Positions 52,923-62,900 of a stretch of 64,000 bases of DNA are shown piece by piece (position 1 is the first letter of the stretch; every line of letters starts with the position of its first letter). The notes beneath the pieces are model-generated. The model did no database searches. It had not been told where the DNA came from and was given only the letters and a program-made list of their open reading frames with translations. Source of the DNA: Pedobacter sp. PACM 27299 (GTDB lineage: Bacteria; Bacteroidota; Bacteroidia; Sphingobacteriales; Sphingobacteriaceae); NCBI RefSeq assembly GCF_001412655.1, contig NZ_CP012996.1:1674001-1738000 (forward strand), given 5' to 3'. The translations under genes were made by a program, and so were the position numbers.

Positions 52923-54347
52923 ATGAGAAGAATATTTAAAGTGCTGTTGATATTGTTGGTTTTTATCACTGCTGAGGAAGGGTATGCACAGTCAAAAACA
53001 CGGATTGTTTGTGTGGGCAATAGCATCACTTTTGGTTCTGGATTAAAAGACAGGGCCAGGGAATCTTATCCTGCACAGCTGCAAACGTTGCTTGGCCCTG
53101 ATTTTGAAGTTATGAACCTTGGTGTCAGCGGGGCTACGATGCTAAAAAAGGGAAACAAACCTTATTGGAAAACGAAGGAATATCAGCAGGTATTGTCGAG
53201 CGCTCCGAACCTGGTTTTTATCAAATTGGGAACGAATGATAGTAAACAAATCAACCGTGCGGAGATGGTTTCTTTTGTCGCGGATTATAAAGATATGGTA
53301 CATAGTTTTCAGGGATTGGCATCTAAACCGAAGGTGGTTTTACTATTGCCCTTAAAAGCTTTTTCTGAAACGCAGTTTGGCATTTCGAGTGCTTATTTAA
53401 AGGATAGTCTGATTCCTATGGTACAAAAAGTGGCTTATGAAGAACGCCTGGAATTACTGGATCTTTATTCTTTATTTGGAGATAAAGAGTCTTTACTGGC
53501 AGATAAAGTCCATCCGAATGCTGTAGGCGATGGCTTTATTGCGGAACGCTTAAAGGCTTATGTACTGCAAAAAAATAAACCAGGAAAAGACCTTTCCACT
53601 AAGATCAAAGTGCCTTTGAAAAGAAGGTCTTTTTACGGTTATGAGGAACTGGACTTTTCATTTAAAGGGCGTGATGCCCGGATCGTGAGTCCGAAGCAAG
53701 TGGCGAAAGGCATGCCATGGGTATGGAGAGCGCGGTTCTTTGGGCATGAGCCGCAAGCAGATATCGCTTTGCTGGAACGTGGTTTCCATATCGTGTATTG
53801 CGATGTGGCAGAGTTGTTCGGGAATCAGGAGGCTATTGGCATCTGGAATGACTTTTACCGTTCGCTTCAAAAGATGGGCTTTGCAAAGAAGGCGGTGATG
53901 GAAGGGATGAGTAGAGGTGGCGTGTATGTCTATAACTGGGCAGCGGTCAATCCGGATAAAGTGGCTTGTGTGTATGCGGATAACCCGGTGCTGGATTTAA
54001 AAAGCTGGCCGGGTGGCAAAGGCACAGGACCAGGCAGTAAGGACAGTTGGGCGATTTTTTTAAAGGATTACGGCTATGCAAATGATGCGGAAGCCGAGGC
54101 TTTTAAAGGTAGTCCAATAGATAAAATAGGTGCGATTGTAAAAGGAAAGTATCCGATGTTACATGTTTGCGGGGATATGGATGAGGTGGTGCCGATGACC
54201 GAGAACAGCCTTCCCTTTGCGGAGAAGATTAAAGCTGCGGGTGGTGAGATTCAGCTGATCCATAAGCCTGAAGGCAAACATCATCCGCATAGTCTGCCCA
54301 ATCCGCAACCTATTGTTGATTTTATTCTGAAAGCTACCGGATATTGA
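52923..54347 (+). CDS. Two-domain esterase: SGNH hydrolase plus alpha/beta-hydrolase
   Basis: This exported protein has about 474 residues, starting at ATG 52923 (MRRIFKVLLILLVFITAEEGYAQ). Residues 25-230 form an SGNH/GDSL domain: VCVGNSITFGSG with S34, a Gly in LGVSGAT, LGTNDSKQ, and DKVHPNAVGDGF with the Asp-His pair. Residues 250-474 form an alpha/beta-hydrolase domain with the nucleophile elbow EGMSRGGVYVYNW (S330), CGDMDEVVPM for the acid (D418 or D420) and GKHHPHSLPNP for the His. Two complete esterase sites in one chain suggest removal of acetyl or other acyl groups at two positions. The last 14 bp overlap the 3' end of the opposite-strand gene at 54334. It closes the plus-strand run of the locus. 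Confidence 0.88.
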   Translation: MRRIFKVLLILLVFITAEEGYAQSKTRIVCVGNSITFGSGLKDRARESYPAQLQTLLGPDFEVMNLGVSGATMLKKGNKPYWKTKEYQQVLSSAPNLVFIKLGTNDSKQINRAEMVSFVADYKDMVHSFQGLASKPKVVLLLPLKAFSETQFGISSAYLKDSLIPMVQKVAYEERLELLDLYSLFGDKESLLADKVHPNAVGDGFIAERLKAYVLQKNKPGKDLSTKIKVPLKRRSFYGYEELDFSFKGRDARIVSPKQVAKGMPWVWRARFFGHEPQADIALLERGFHIVYCDVAELFGNQEAIGIWNDFYRSLQKMGFAKKAVMEGMSRGGVYVYNWAAVNPDKVACVYADNPVLDLKSWPGGKGTGPGSKDSWAIFLKDYGYANDAEAEAFKGSPIDKIGAIVKGKYPMLHVCGDMDEVVPMTENSLPFAEKIKAAGGEIQLIHKPEGKHHPHSLPNPQPIVDFILKATGY

Positions 54348-55902
54348 TTCCGGCTGCTTTAGCTTGTGCGAGGAATAAAGATGCTGGCTGCAGGTTTTTT
54401 TGATTCTGACCTTCCCATTCTCCATCAGGTTTTCCTGGTAAACGTCCGGCTACCTTTTTTCCTTTAATACCTATCGCATAGTTTTTACCGGATGCCCATG
54501 GATTTTGGACGGCTGCGGATGCTACGGTACAGTTCCAAATCACCTGTGTCACACCCGCCCAGCCATGACCACTGCCCCAGTTTCCACGGTCTTGTACATT
54601 AATTTGTCCATCCGTATCGATATTGTCGTATAGCGTTCCGCTTGCCCATCGGTGGTGCGGTCCAATATCGGCATGGGTATTTCTGGATTTACAGTTGTAG
54701 AACACGTTAGGACCTGCTGTTTTGGCTCCGGTTACGTAATCATGGCGACCTTCTGTAGTTTCCAGGTTCATGAAGAGATTTTGCTGTCCGTTGTTGTTGA
54801 AAGAATATCTTCTGCCACCAGTAATCACTGATTTTGCATCCAGACATTTGGAGTCTTTAACCGTGATGTTTTTTGCACCAGTATTCAGACTAACAGCAGC
54901 ATAAATGAAAAAACGGGCGGTGATGCCACTTACCCAGCCATTTTCGATATGGTCAAAGTTAATGGCAATGTTCCCATGATCTTCATCAATATCACTCGCA
55001 TATTCAGATTCAAAAAGTATGTCTTCTACACCAACTTCCTGTAAGCGGCCTTGGTAGCTGTATTTGTAAATTGCTCCGGTGCTGTATTTCTGGTCGATCG
55101 CCATCACCACTGGATTGTCAATAAAGACCGTATTCCCAACAATTTTTGTGATTTCTCTTTCATAACTCAGGTTATAATCTTCGGCAGTCCATTGTTTGGT
55201 GCCATCTCTGGCTACTATTTGATCCATTTGTATATCCTTGATCCAATTGCTGCTTCCTGGCCTGAAAAGAATGATCTTATCTCCGGTTTTGAAGGCTTTA
55301 GCATCCGTTACGTTGAAAGATTTTGCTCCGGTAGGGACATAAGCATTGGTTATATTTACTCTGCTGCCAGGAATTTCTGTGGTTTTTCCGGTACCACTGA
55401 TTTCCAGTAGGGAGCGGGAACCTTTTCCGGTTGCAATGAGTTTAGTCCCATTGGCTGTATTTCCTGCTCCTTTCAGCACAATGCCGTCGGCTTTGAGGTG
55501 TATGGTGCCCGAAATAGGATAAGTTCCTTTAGTTAAGAGAATGGTTCCTCTATGGCCATTTTTATCTGCAGGTTGTTTTGAAAGTTCATCGATTGCTTGC
55601 TGAATCATGTTTCCCGCATCGCCTGTGCCGGGATGGAGAGTTTTAACTATTTTAAGTTTAGGGATGGGTTTTAGGCCATGGTGGTAACCGACCAGGCTAA
55701 AATCCGGAATTGTATTTCCTTGTTCGTCGGGATGGTAAGTGATGGCTCCGTTTTTACTAATGTTGAGGTACTTCGATTCCCAGGGATTTTTTTTGGTATG
55801 GTGGCTATGTCCTGTGATGGCAGGGTCATGCTCCTTGATAAAGGAAAAAAGAAAGGTGCTGGTCAGAACGGCCAGCACACTCCATGTAAATTTGTGTTTC
55901 AT
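54334..55902 (-). CDS. Pectate-lyase-like beta-helix protein, second copy
   Basis: This 522-residue exported protein has a signal at MKHKFTWSVLAVLTSTFLFSF and a His-rich mature start (HDPAITGHSHHTKKN). The segment IPDFSLVGYHHGLKPIPKLKIVKTLHPGTGDAGNMIQQAIDELSKQPADKNGHRGTILLTKGTYPI parallels the plus-strand gene at 51383, followed by KADGIVLKGAGNTANGTKLI. Further ladder repeats contain ESEYASDIDEDHGNIAINFDHIENGWVSGIT, GGRRYSFNNNGQQNLFMNLETTEGRHDYVTG and a C-terminal region rich in Trp. A lyase or hydrolase for the same polysaccharide is likely. Being on the other strand, it must have its own promoter, in the 117-bp gap before the metal ATPase stop, and a convergent overlap with the esterase gene. 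Confidence 0.8.
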   Translation of the reverse strand: MKHKFTWSVLAVLTSTFLFSFIKEHDPAITGHSHHTKKNPWESKYLNISKNGAITYHPDEQGNTIPDFSLVGYHHGLKPIPKLKIVKTLHPGTGDAGNMIQQAIDELSKQPADKNGHRGTILLTKGTYPISGTIHLKADGIVLKGAGNTANGTKLIATGKGSRSLLEISGTGKTTEIPGSRVNITNAYVPTGAKSFNVTDAKAFKTGDKIILFRPGSSNWIKDIQMDQIVARDGTKQWTAEDYNLSYEREITKIVGNTVFIDNPVVMAIDQKYSTGAIYKYSYQGRLQEVGVEDILFESEYASDIDEDHGNIAINFDHIENGWVSGITARFFIYAAVSLNTGAKNITVKDSKCLDAKSVITGGRRYSFNNNGQQNLFMNLETTEGRHDYVTGAKTAGPNVFYNCKSRNTHADIGPHHRWASGTLYDNIDTDGQINVQDRGNWGSGHGWAGVTQVIWNCTVASAAVQNPWASGKNYAIGIKGKKVAGRLPGKPDGEWEGQNQKNLQPASLFLAQAKAAGINIR

Positions 55903-56019
55903 TTTATGGTCGGTATTGGTTTATGACCATGCAATAGCGTTATAATATTCTAAATTTTAATCGCCCATTTTGGCAGGTTAGTCAAGATATTTGGCAATTC
56001 CTCCATAATTTTGACGATT

Positions 56020-58053
56020 TTAAACTTTCATTCTTTGAATGCGGACGGCGTTTAGAATGGCAAGCAGGGCCACACCTACATCTGCAATTACCGCTTCCCA
56101 AAGGTTGGCGACGCCACCTGCACCAAGAATCAATACAATTACTTTTACGCCCATGGCAAGGATAATGTTCTGCCAAACGATATTTCTGGTGAGCTTACCA
56201 ATCTTAATGGCCGCGACTATTTTGGAAGGCTGATCGTTTTGGATCACAATATCGGCGGTTTCAATGGTCGCATCACTGCCCAGTCCACCCATTGCAATTC
56301 CTGCATCTGCCAATGCCACTACTGGTGCATCATTTACGCCGTCTCCAACAAATGCCAGCGTTCTTCCTGTTGATTTAAGGTTTTCTACCTGTGTCACTTT
56401 GTTTTCAGGAAGCAGGTCGCCAAAGGCCTGATCGATGCCTAAAAATGCAGCTACTTTATCCACTACACTTTGTTTATCGCCACTGAGCATTACTGTTTTT
56501 ATATTCAAAGCGTGCAGGTCTGCAATGGCTTGTTTTGCATCTGCTTTGACTTCGTCCGCAATGGTTACATAACCTGCAAATTTCTGGTCAATTGCCACTA
56601 CCACCACTGAGTCTACGATCGCATCTATATCTTCAGGATAAGCAATGCTGAACTTTTTAAGGAGCTTAGCATTCCCAGCAAGGACTTCTTTGCCATCGAT
56701 CAGGCCCTTTAAACCGTGTCCGGCGATTTCTTCTACATGGCCGATCTGGTCCTGATTCGGAGCAGCTCCTGCATATTCAGCAATTGCAGCTGCAATTGGG
56801 TGTGTAGATTTACTTTCGATCGCCGCGAGCAGCTGAATGAATCCTTTTTCTTCAATACCGGCTACTGTGCTCACTTTCTGCACCTGGAAAACACCTTTAG
56901 TCAGCGTGCCGGTTTTGTCCATCACCACGGTATCAATTTTAGTCATGATGTCCAGGAAGTTTGATCCTTTAAACAGGATTCCATTTCTCGAGGCCAGCCC
57001 GATTCCTCCAAAATAACCAAGTGGAATAGAGACCACTAAGGCACATGGGCAGCTGATCACTAAAAACACCAATCCACGATAAAACCATTCCTGGAACACG
57101 TAATTCGCTACAAAGAAATAGGGAAGGGTGATGAGTAGAACCGCCAGCAGGAATACAATTGGCGTATATACTTTAGCAAATCTGGAGATGAAAAGCTGGG
57201 TCTGTGATTTTCTGGCTGTGGCATCCTGCACCATTTCCAGAATTTTGCTGAGCTTACTGTCTTTGAACAGAGATTTCACCTGCACTTGTGCCAGCTGATT
57301 CAGATTGATCATTCCTGCCAGCACCTGATCTCCTTTATTCTTGGAGTCTGGTTTGCTTTCTCCGGTCAGGGCTGCAGTATTGAAGGTTGCTTTTTCGGAA
57401 TATAATACGCCATCCAGGGCTACTTTTTCTCCAGGTTTTACTTGAATAATCTCTTCTATGGCTACTTCTGCCGGGGCAATCGTAGTCACTTTCCCGTCCC
57501 GGATCACATCTACAGTATCGGGTCTGATGTCTAAAAGGGCTTTAATGCTTCTTTTTGCTTTATTTACGGCACTATCCTGGAACCATTCGCCGATAGAATA
57601 GAAGACCATAACGGCCACACCTTCACTGTAAGAACCGATGGCAAATGCACCAATGGTCGCTACACTCATCAGAAAAAACTCATTGAAGAAATCTAATCTC
57701 ATGGCTTTTCTGAAGGCGAGATCCAATACATTGTAGCCCGCCAAAAGATAAGCAGGAACAAAAATGATCAGTTGAGTAAGCTGGTTAAAGGTAATGTTAA
57801 ACCCGTATTCCAGGGTTAGCATCACGATGACAACAGTCAGGGCGGTCAGCAGGGGCCAGTGACTGGTCCATGATTCGGGTTCTCCGGATCCATGGTTGTG
57901 TCCGTCATCTTCATCGTGGCTTTCTCCAGCATGCTGGTGTCCGTCATCGTGCTGATGCCCAGGTTTTGAATGGTCATGAAGGCCATTTTGGGAGTTTTTT
58001 TCCTGGTTTTTTATAGTTGTAGTTGCGGTTTCTGTATTGCAGCAATCTTTCAT
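56020..58053 (-). CDS. P1B-type heavy-metal ATPase (Zn/Cd/Co exporter type)
   Basis: This 677-residue inner-membrane pump has a 60-residue metal-binding head rich in His and Asp (HDHSKPGHQHDDGHQHAGESHDEDDGHNHGSGE) instead of a CxxC heavy-metal-associated domain. P1B features follow: the GLTGES-like ALTGESKPDS in the actuator, membrane motif ISCPCALVVSIPLGYFGG, phosphorylation site MDKTGTLTKG (D379), the HP pair in ESKSTHPIAAAIAEYAG, and GDGVNDAPVVALADAGIAMGG. The CPC with the His-rich N terminus favours divalent export such as Zn2+, Cd2+ or Co2+. It is the last gene of the leftward metal group, 155 bp after the Fur-family gene. Length is normal for an ATPase lacking an N-terminal HMA domain. 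Confidence 0.93.
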   Translation of the reverse strand: MKDCCNTETATTTIKNQEKNSQNGLHDHSKPGHQHDDGHQHAGESHDEDDGHNHGSGEPESWTSHWPLLTALTVVIVMLTLEYGFNITFNQLTQLIIFVPAYLLAGYNVLDLAFRKAMRLDFFNEFFLMSVATIGAFAIGSYSEGVAVMVFYSIGEWFQDSAVNKAKRSIKALLDIRPDTVDVIRDGKVTTIAPAEVAIEEIIQVKPGEKVALDGVLYSEKATFNTAALTGESKPDSKNKGDQVLAGMINLNQLAQVQVKSLFKDSKLSKILEMVQDATARKSQTQLFISRFAKVYTPIVFLLAVLLITLPYFFVANYVFQEWFYRGLVFLVISCPCALVVSIPLGYFGGIGLASRNGILFKGSNFLDIMTKIDTVVMDKTGTLTKGVFQVQKVSTVAGIEEKGFIQLLAAIESKSTHPIAAAIAEYAGAAPNQDQIGHVEEIAGHGLKGLIDGKEVLAGNAKLLKKFSIAYPEDIDAIVDSVVVVAIDQKFAGYVTIADEVKADAKQAIADLHALNIKTVMLSGDKQSVVDKVAAFLGIDQAFGDLLPENKVTQVENLKSTGRTLAFVGDGVNDAPVVALADAGIAMGGLGSDATIETADIVIQNDQPSKIVAAIKIGKLTRNIVWQNIILAMGVKVIVLILGAGGVANLWEAVIADVGVALLAILNAVRIQRMKV

Positions 58054-58208
58054 AATTATTTGCCTCGTCTTTAAAATTAATATACAAATTTACCAGCAAT
58101 AATGATGCAATGCTATTGCAATGTTCATTGCAGCAAGAGGAAGATGGTACATCAGAAGGAAGATTTAAGGAGTATTCAGGTTCCTGAAAATACAGCATTT
58201 AGTGCTGG

Positions 58209-58628
58209 TTAATCCGGGTTGCAAAGGTCGCACACTCCTTTAATTACTAGATTCATTTCTTCAGCGCGGAATTTCTCAGGAAGTGTGATTTCCGGATTTT
58301 TAGTGTTTGGCAGACAGAAAGTCTCTTTACAGTTATTGCAGTAAAAATGTACATGGAGGTCATGATGGTGGTCGCCATCACATTCCTCCATGCACAAAGC
58401 ATATTTTGTAGTTCCTGTTCCATCATCAATATGATGAACCAGTCCTTTTTCTTCAAAAGTTTTCAGGGTACGGTATAGGGTAATCCTGTCGGATGGCCCC
58501 ATGCCTTTCTCCAGATCATTCAGACTAATGGCGGTATTTTGCTGCATCAAAAAGTCCAATACCAGCAATCGCATGGCAGTAGGGTTGATGTTTTTATTTT
58601 TAAGCCTTTGTTCGATGTCTTTTGTCAT
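58209..58628 (-). CDS. Fur-family metal-responsive regulator
   Basis: This 139-residue cytoplasmic regulator has a winged helix (NPTAMRLLVLDFLMQQNTAISLNDLEKGM) with the recognition segment DRITLYRTLKTFEEKGLVHHI. The dimerisation domain contains HHHDLHVHFYCNNCKETFC and a final CDLC, giving the two CxxC pairs that hold structural zinc, plus a His cluster (GDHHHDLH) suited to regulatory metal. It sits between the RND efflux genes and the P-type ATPase. Whether it is Fur, Zur or another subtype cannot be decided, but location argues for zinc or cobalt control of the flanking exporters. The gene has 78-bp and 155-bp gaps on its sides. Confidence 0.92.
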   Translation of the reverse strand: MTKDIEQRLKNKNINPTAMRLLVLDFLMQQNTAISLNDLEKGMGPSDRITLYRTLKTFEEKGLVHHIDDGTGTTKYALCMEECDGDHHHDLHVHFYCNNCKETFCLPNTKNPEITLPEKFRAEEMNLVIKGVCDLCNPD

Positions 58629-58706
58629 TTCCTGATCTTTATATTTTCACTGACTTGATTTTCTAAGGTTGGTACATTCGCATCCAGGATACAAAAATAC
58701 CGTTTT

Positions 58707-59990
58707 TTAATGGGAGTGAGCAGTTGGTGCTGTAGATTTAGATTGAAGGTAGAATGCGCCTTTTACCACTAATTTCGTGTCTTTAGGGAGTTTTTGCAGT
58801 GGAGCAATACTGATGTATCCCAGTTCTGAAACTCCGGTTACTACTTCTATTTTCTTAAAATGAGTACCATGTTCATGTTCCGCTTCTTCTTCTTTAGTGT
58901 TTTCTTTTTTAGAAGTTTCAGGAGATTTAGCTGCCGCTGTTTTTTCATGTTCATCCGTTTTTACTTCTTCTTCCAGGATGAAAATATATTCTTTCCCTTC
59001 TGCCTTTACGACTGCATCAATGGGTACTGCTGTTGATTTTTCGGTGCCTACACTGATCAATCCAGTTACATACATTCCAGGAATCAGATTTGGCAGCGGT
59101 TTGGTGATCACAGCATGAACAATTACGCCTTTGGTATCGTCTTCAAATGATTTGTTGATCCCGATTAATACTCCTTCAATTTGTTGGTTGTCCTGATTGG
59201 TGAGTCTGAAACTCACTTTTTGTCCAACCTGTACTTTGAAAAGGTCTTTCTCATATACGAGTAAGTCGGCATGGATTTTTGAATTATCTACGATGTCCAT
59301 TAGAGAAGTTCCTGGCTGTACGAAAGCACCGGTAGTCACCTGAATAGTTCCTATAGTTCCAGAAATAGGCGCTGTGACCGTGGTCTGTGCAGTGATATTT
59401 CCTGCAGAAACGCTTCTTGGAGAAATGCCCAGCTGCTGTAGCTGACGTTCCAGTGCTTTGATTTTTGAAAGTTCCGTATGGTAATTTGCTTCTGCCAGCT
59501 GGAAAGATTTCCCCGTTCCGGCATCTGCTGCTTTCAATTGCTGCTGACGTTTATATTCGGCATCTACGAAGGCAAATCCATTTTTCGACGACAGGTAATC
59601 CTGCTGCAGTTTAATCATTTCCTGATTTTCTACTACTGCCAGGGCTTGCCCTTTCTTTACCTGCTGTCCTTCGAGGACATTGATTTTACGAATGATCCCA
59701 CCAGAAAGCAGGTTTACTTTAGCTTCATTTTGAGGTGGTACAGCCAGTTGGCCGCTTGCTTTTACTACAGCGGTCAGGTTTTTCTCCTGGATTGTGCCGA
59801 TCTCTATGCCTACTGCTTTCATTTGCTGATCGCTCAGCTCAATTTCATCACTAACTGCGGCTTCTTCTTGTACTTCCGTCGCTTCTTTTTCTGTGTTTTT
59901 TTGGTTGGTACCGTTACAAGAGAGGAGCGTGCTGCTCAGCAGTAATGCGATCATTAGGGCAAACGGTAAGTTGTTTTTATATAAGTTCAT
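58707..59990 (-). CDS. Heavy-metal efflux RND periplasmic adaptor (CzcB/CusB-like)
   Basis: This 427-residue membrane-fusion protein has a lipobox in LLLSSTLLSCNGTNQ, so it is probably an inner-membrane-anchored lipoprotein. An acidic linker is followed by the barrel-sandwich (lipoyl) halves ASGQLAVPPQNEAKVNLLSGGIIRKINVLEGQQVKKGQALAVVEN and SAGNITAQTTVTAPISGTIGTIQVTTGAFVQPGTSLMDIV, which flank a helical hairpin. A beta-barrel region and a His/Glu-rich C-terminal segment (EKTAAAKSPETSKKENTKEEEAEHEHGTHFKK) complete it; the latter is a plausible metal-binding linker. The gene starts 4 bp after the stop of the RND-TolC gene, so the two are one transcript. It connects the pump to the outer-membrane channel. 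Confidence 0.92.
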   Translation of the reverse strand: MNLYKNNLPFALMIALLLSSTLLSCNGTNQKNTEKEATEVQEEAAVSDEIELSDQQMKAVGIEIGTIQEKNLTAVVKASGQLAVPPQNEAKVNLLSGGIIRKINVLEGQQVKKGQALAVVENQEMIKLQQDYLSSKNGFAFVDAEYKRQQQLKAADAGTGKSFQLAEANYHTELSKIKALERQLQQLGISPRSVSAGNITAQTTVTAPISGTIGTIQVTTGAFVQPGTSLMDIVDNSKIHADLLVYEKDLFKVQVGQKVSFRLTNQDNQQIEGVLIGINKSFEDDTKGVIVHAVITKPLPNLIPGMYVTGLISVGTEKSTAVPIDAVVKAEGKEYIFILEEEVKTDEHEKTAAAKSPETSKKENTKEEEAEHEHGTHFKKIEVVTGVSELGYISIAPLQKLPKDTKLVVKGAFYLQSKSTAPTAHSH

Positions 59991-59994
59991 CTGA

Positions 59995-62900
59995 TTATTC
60001 TCCTTTGATAAATGCCAATTGAATGGTGGTTTGATTGAGCTGATTTAGTGTTTCCAGGTAGGTGATATTGCTTTGAATGGCCAGGGAAATGTTCTGTACA
60101 TATTCCATGTAGCCGATTTCTCCCAGATCAAATGATACTTGTGCGATGCGCAGCTGCTCTTTTGACTGCTTTAAGCCCACTGAAGTGTAGTAATCCAGGA
60201 TCTGTTTATTTTTCAGATACTCCTGAAATATTTGTTCATACTGAATTTCAAACTCACGAGCTGTATTCTGGTAATCAGTTTCGGCCATTTGAACGGCAAT
60301 TTTCTCCGCTTTCACTTTTGCGCGGCCGGCACCATTAAATAGGGGAACGGCAATGCCAACCTGCATTCCTGCAATGCGGGTTCCTGGGGTATAACTCCGA
60401 TCGATGTTTGCCGGATTGAAAGATTTGATCACCATTTGCTGACTATAACCAAGGCTGAAATCTGGCATCGCTTTAGACTTCTGCAATGCGATTTTCGCGT
60501 TGGCAATCGCTACCTGCTGCTCCTGATAACTGAGCATCGGATTTAAGATTTTTCCTGCTGAATCCAGTTTAAGGGCAGTTAGCAATGGTAAGTCGGTAGA
60601 AGCCAAAACAATCGGGGACCTGGTATTCAGCAATTGCTGGAGGTTAAGTTCCTGAATTTTCAACTCCGCTGCTGCGGCATTTTTTAAGGCCTGTACCTCC
60701 TGATACTTATTTCTGGCGGTCATCAGTTCCAGGTTAGAAGTTTCCCCAGATTTATGTCTGATTTCGGCCTTTTTGATGAAGTTCTGATAGATACTATCCT
60801 GGAAGTTCAACACTTTTAGTGTCTGGAGGTAGTACAGGTAGTTGTAATAAGCACTCTTTGTATCCTTTACAATCTCTGCACGGGAATAATTGAAAGCTTT
60901 TTCTGTGAGTGCAGTTTCCATCTTGAGCACTTTGTGCTGGTTTTTATACAATCCTGGCCAGGAGAAAGTCTGCGTAACATTAATGGAATTGTCGTTACCA
61001 CCACCACTTGTAGGGTCTTGTGCTAAGGCGAATTCTGTTTTTGCAGGGTCGAAACCTGATTTTTGCAAGGCTTTTGACTGTGCTATGCCCAGTTTGGCAG
61101 ATTTCAACTTTAAGTTGTTATTTACGGCCATTGCGATAATGCTGTCTAAACTGAGTGGTTTACTTTGAGCTGCAGCGGTATTGATGCTGCTAAAGCTGGT
61201 TAAACCAATTAGTCCAATAATGAACAAGCTTTTAACCATTGGATAGGAATTTGATTTTTCATTTTCTTCTCTTTTTCGGGAGAACAATAAATATAAACAA
61301 GGGAGTACAAAGAGGGTGAGCAGGGTAGCGGAAAGCAATCCGCCGATCACTACTGTGGCTAAAGGTTTTTGTACTTCTGCTCCTGCGCTGCCAGAAAGTG
61401 CCATTGGCAGAAAGCCTAATGAAGCTACAGCAGCAGTCATGATCACTGGTCGTAACCTTACTTTTGTCCCTTCAATTACACGTTGATAAATATCGGTCAT
61501 GCCTTCTTCTTTCAATTGATTGAAATAGCCAATCAACACGATTCCATTCAGCACGGCCACACCAAAAAGTGCAATAAAACCTACACCGGCAGAAATACTG
61601 AAAGGCATATCTCTCAGGATTAAGGCGAAAACACCTCCAATAGCGGAAAGTGGGATGGCTGTAAAGATGAGTATAGTCTGACTAAAGGATTTGAAAGTCA
61701 TGTATAGTAAGCCCATGATCAAAATCAGTGCGATTGGAACAGCGATAGATAACCTGTTTTTCGCTTTCGTCAGGTTTTCAAACTGCCCGCCATAAGTCAG
61801 GTAATATCCGGAAGGAAGCTTTAACTTTTCATTTAAGATGCTTTGAATTTCCGATACGGTACGTTCTACATCTCGGCCTTTTACATTAAAACCGACATAT
61901 ATTCTTCGTTTTCCATCTTCTCTGGATATTTGTGCCGGTGCGTTTTTTAAGGTAATACTGGCTACCTGATTCAGCGGTACTTTATTTCCTGAAGGCAGTG
62001 GAATGTATAGGTTTTCAATGCTTGAAATGTTTTCACGTAAGTCTCTTTGTAAGCGGACTACCATTTCAAACCTTTTTTCTCCTTCGAAGATGACACCTGC
62101 CGTATTCCCGGCAAAAGCGGTTTTCAGCAAAGTATTGACTTCAGCAATGCTAAGACCATATTGAGCAATTTTATCACGGTCGTACTCCACTACGATTTGT
62201 GGAAGTCCGGTCACCTGTTCTACAAAGGGCTCGTTAACGCCAGGAACGGGGGTAATGAGTTTGGCAATCTTATTGGCCTGCTGTGTGAGTACATCCAGGT
62301 CTTCTCCATAGATTTTTATGGCCACATCCTGTCTGACACCAGTCATCAGCTCATTGAAACGCATTTGCATCGGCTGTGTGATTTCTATGTTGACACCGGG
62401 CAGGATGGACAATGCGGCTTCCATTTTCTCCGACATTTCTTCTTTTGTTTTTGCGGAAGTCCATTGTTCTTTAGGTTTCATCGCCACCATCATATCACCT
62501 CGTTCTACTGGCATGGGATCTGTAGGGATTTCGGCGCTTCCGATACGGGTCACCACCTGTTTAACCTCTGGAAATTGCTCTTTCAGGATTTTCTCCGCTT
62601 TACCAAAAGTTTCTACGACTTGCGTTAAAGAGGTTCCCTGCGACATAGAGATTTCTACTGCGAGGTCACCTTCTTCTAATTGGGGAAGAAATTCTCCTCC
62701 CATATTATTGAATACCCATAGGGTGATCGCGAACATTAAAATTGCTGCGGCTACGGTGAGTTTCTTGAATTTCAATACTGCTTTTAATGCTGGTTGATAA
62801 ATGCGCAGCATCGCATCCATGATTTTATCGGAGATGTTGCGTTTATGCTGGGTGTTCTTACTCAGGAAAAGCGCGGCCATCATGGGTACGTAGGTCATGG

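Noticed and set aside
59478..59945. 155-codon plus-strand frame in the CzcB region
   Set aside because: It is antisense to the adaptor gene; its Phe/Leu/Cys-rich translation is typical of a shadow frame.
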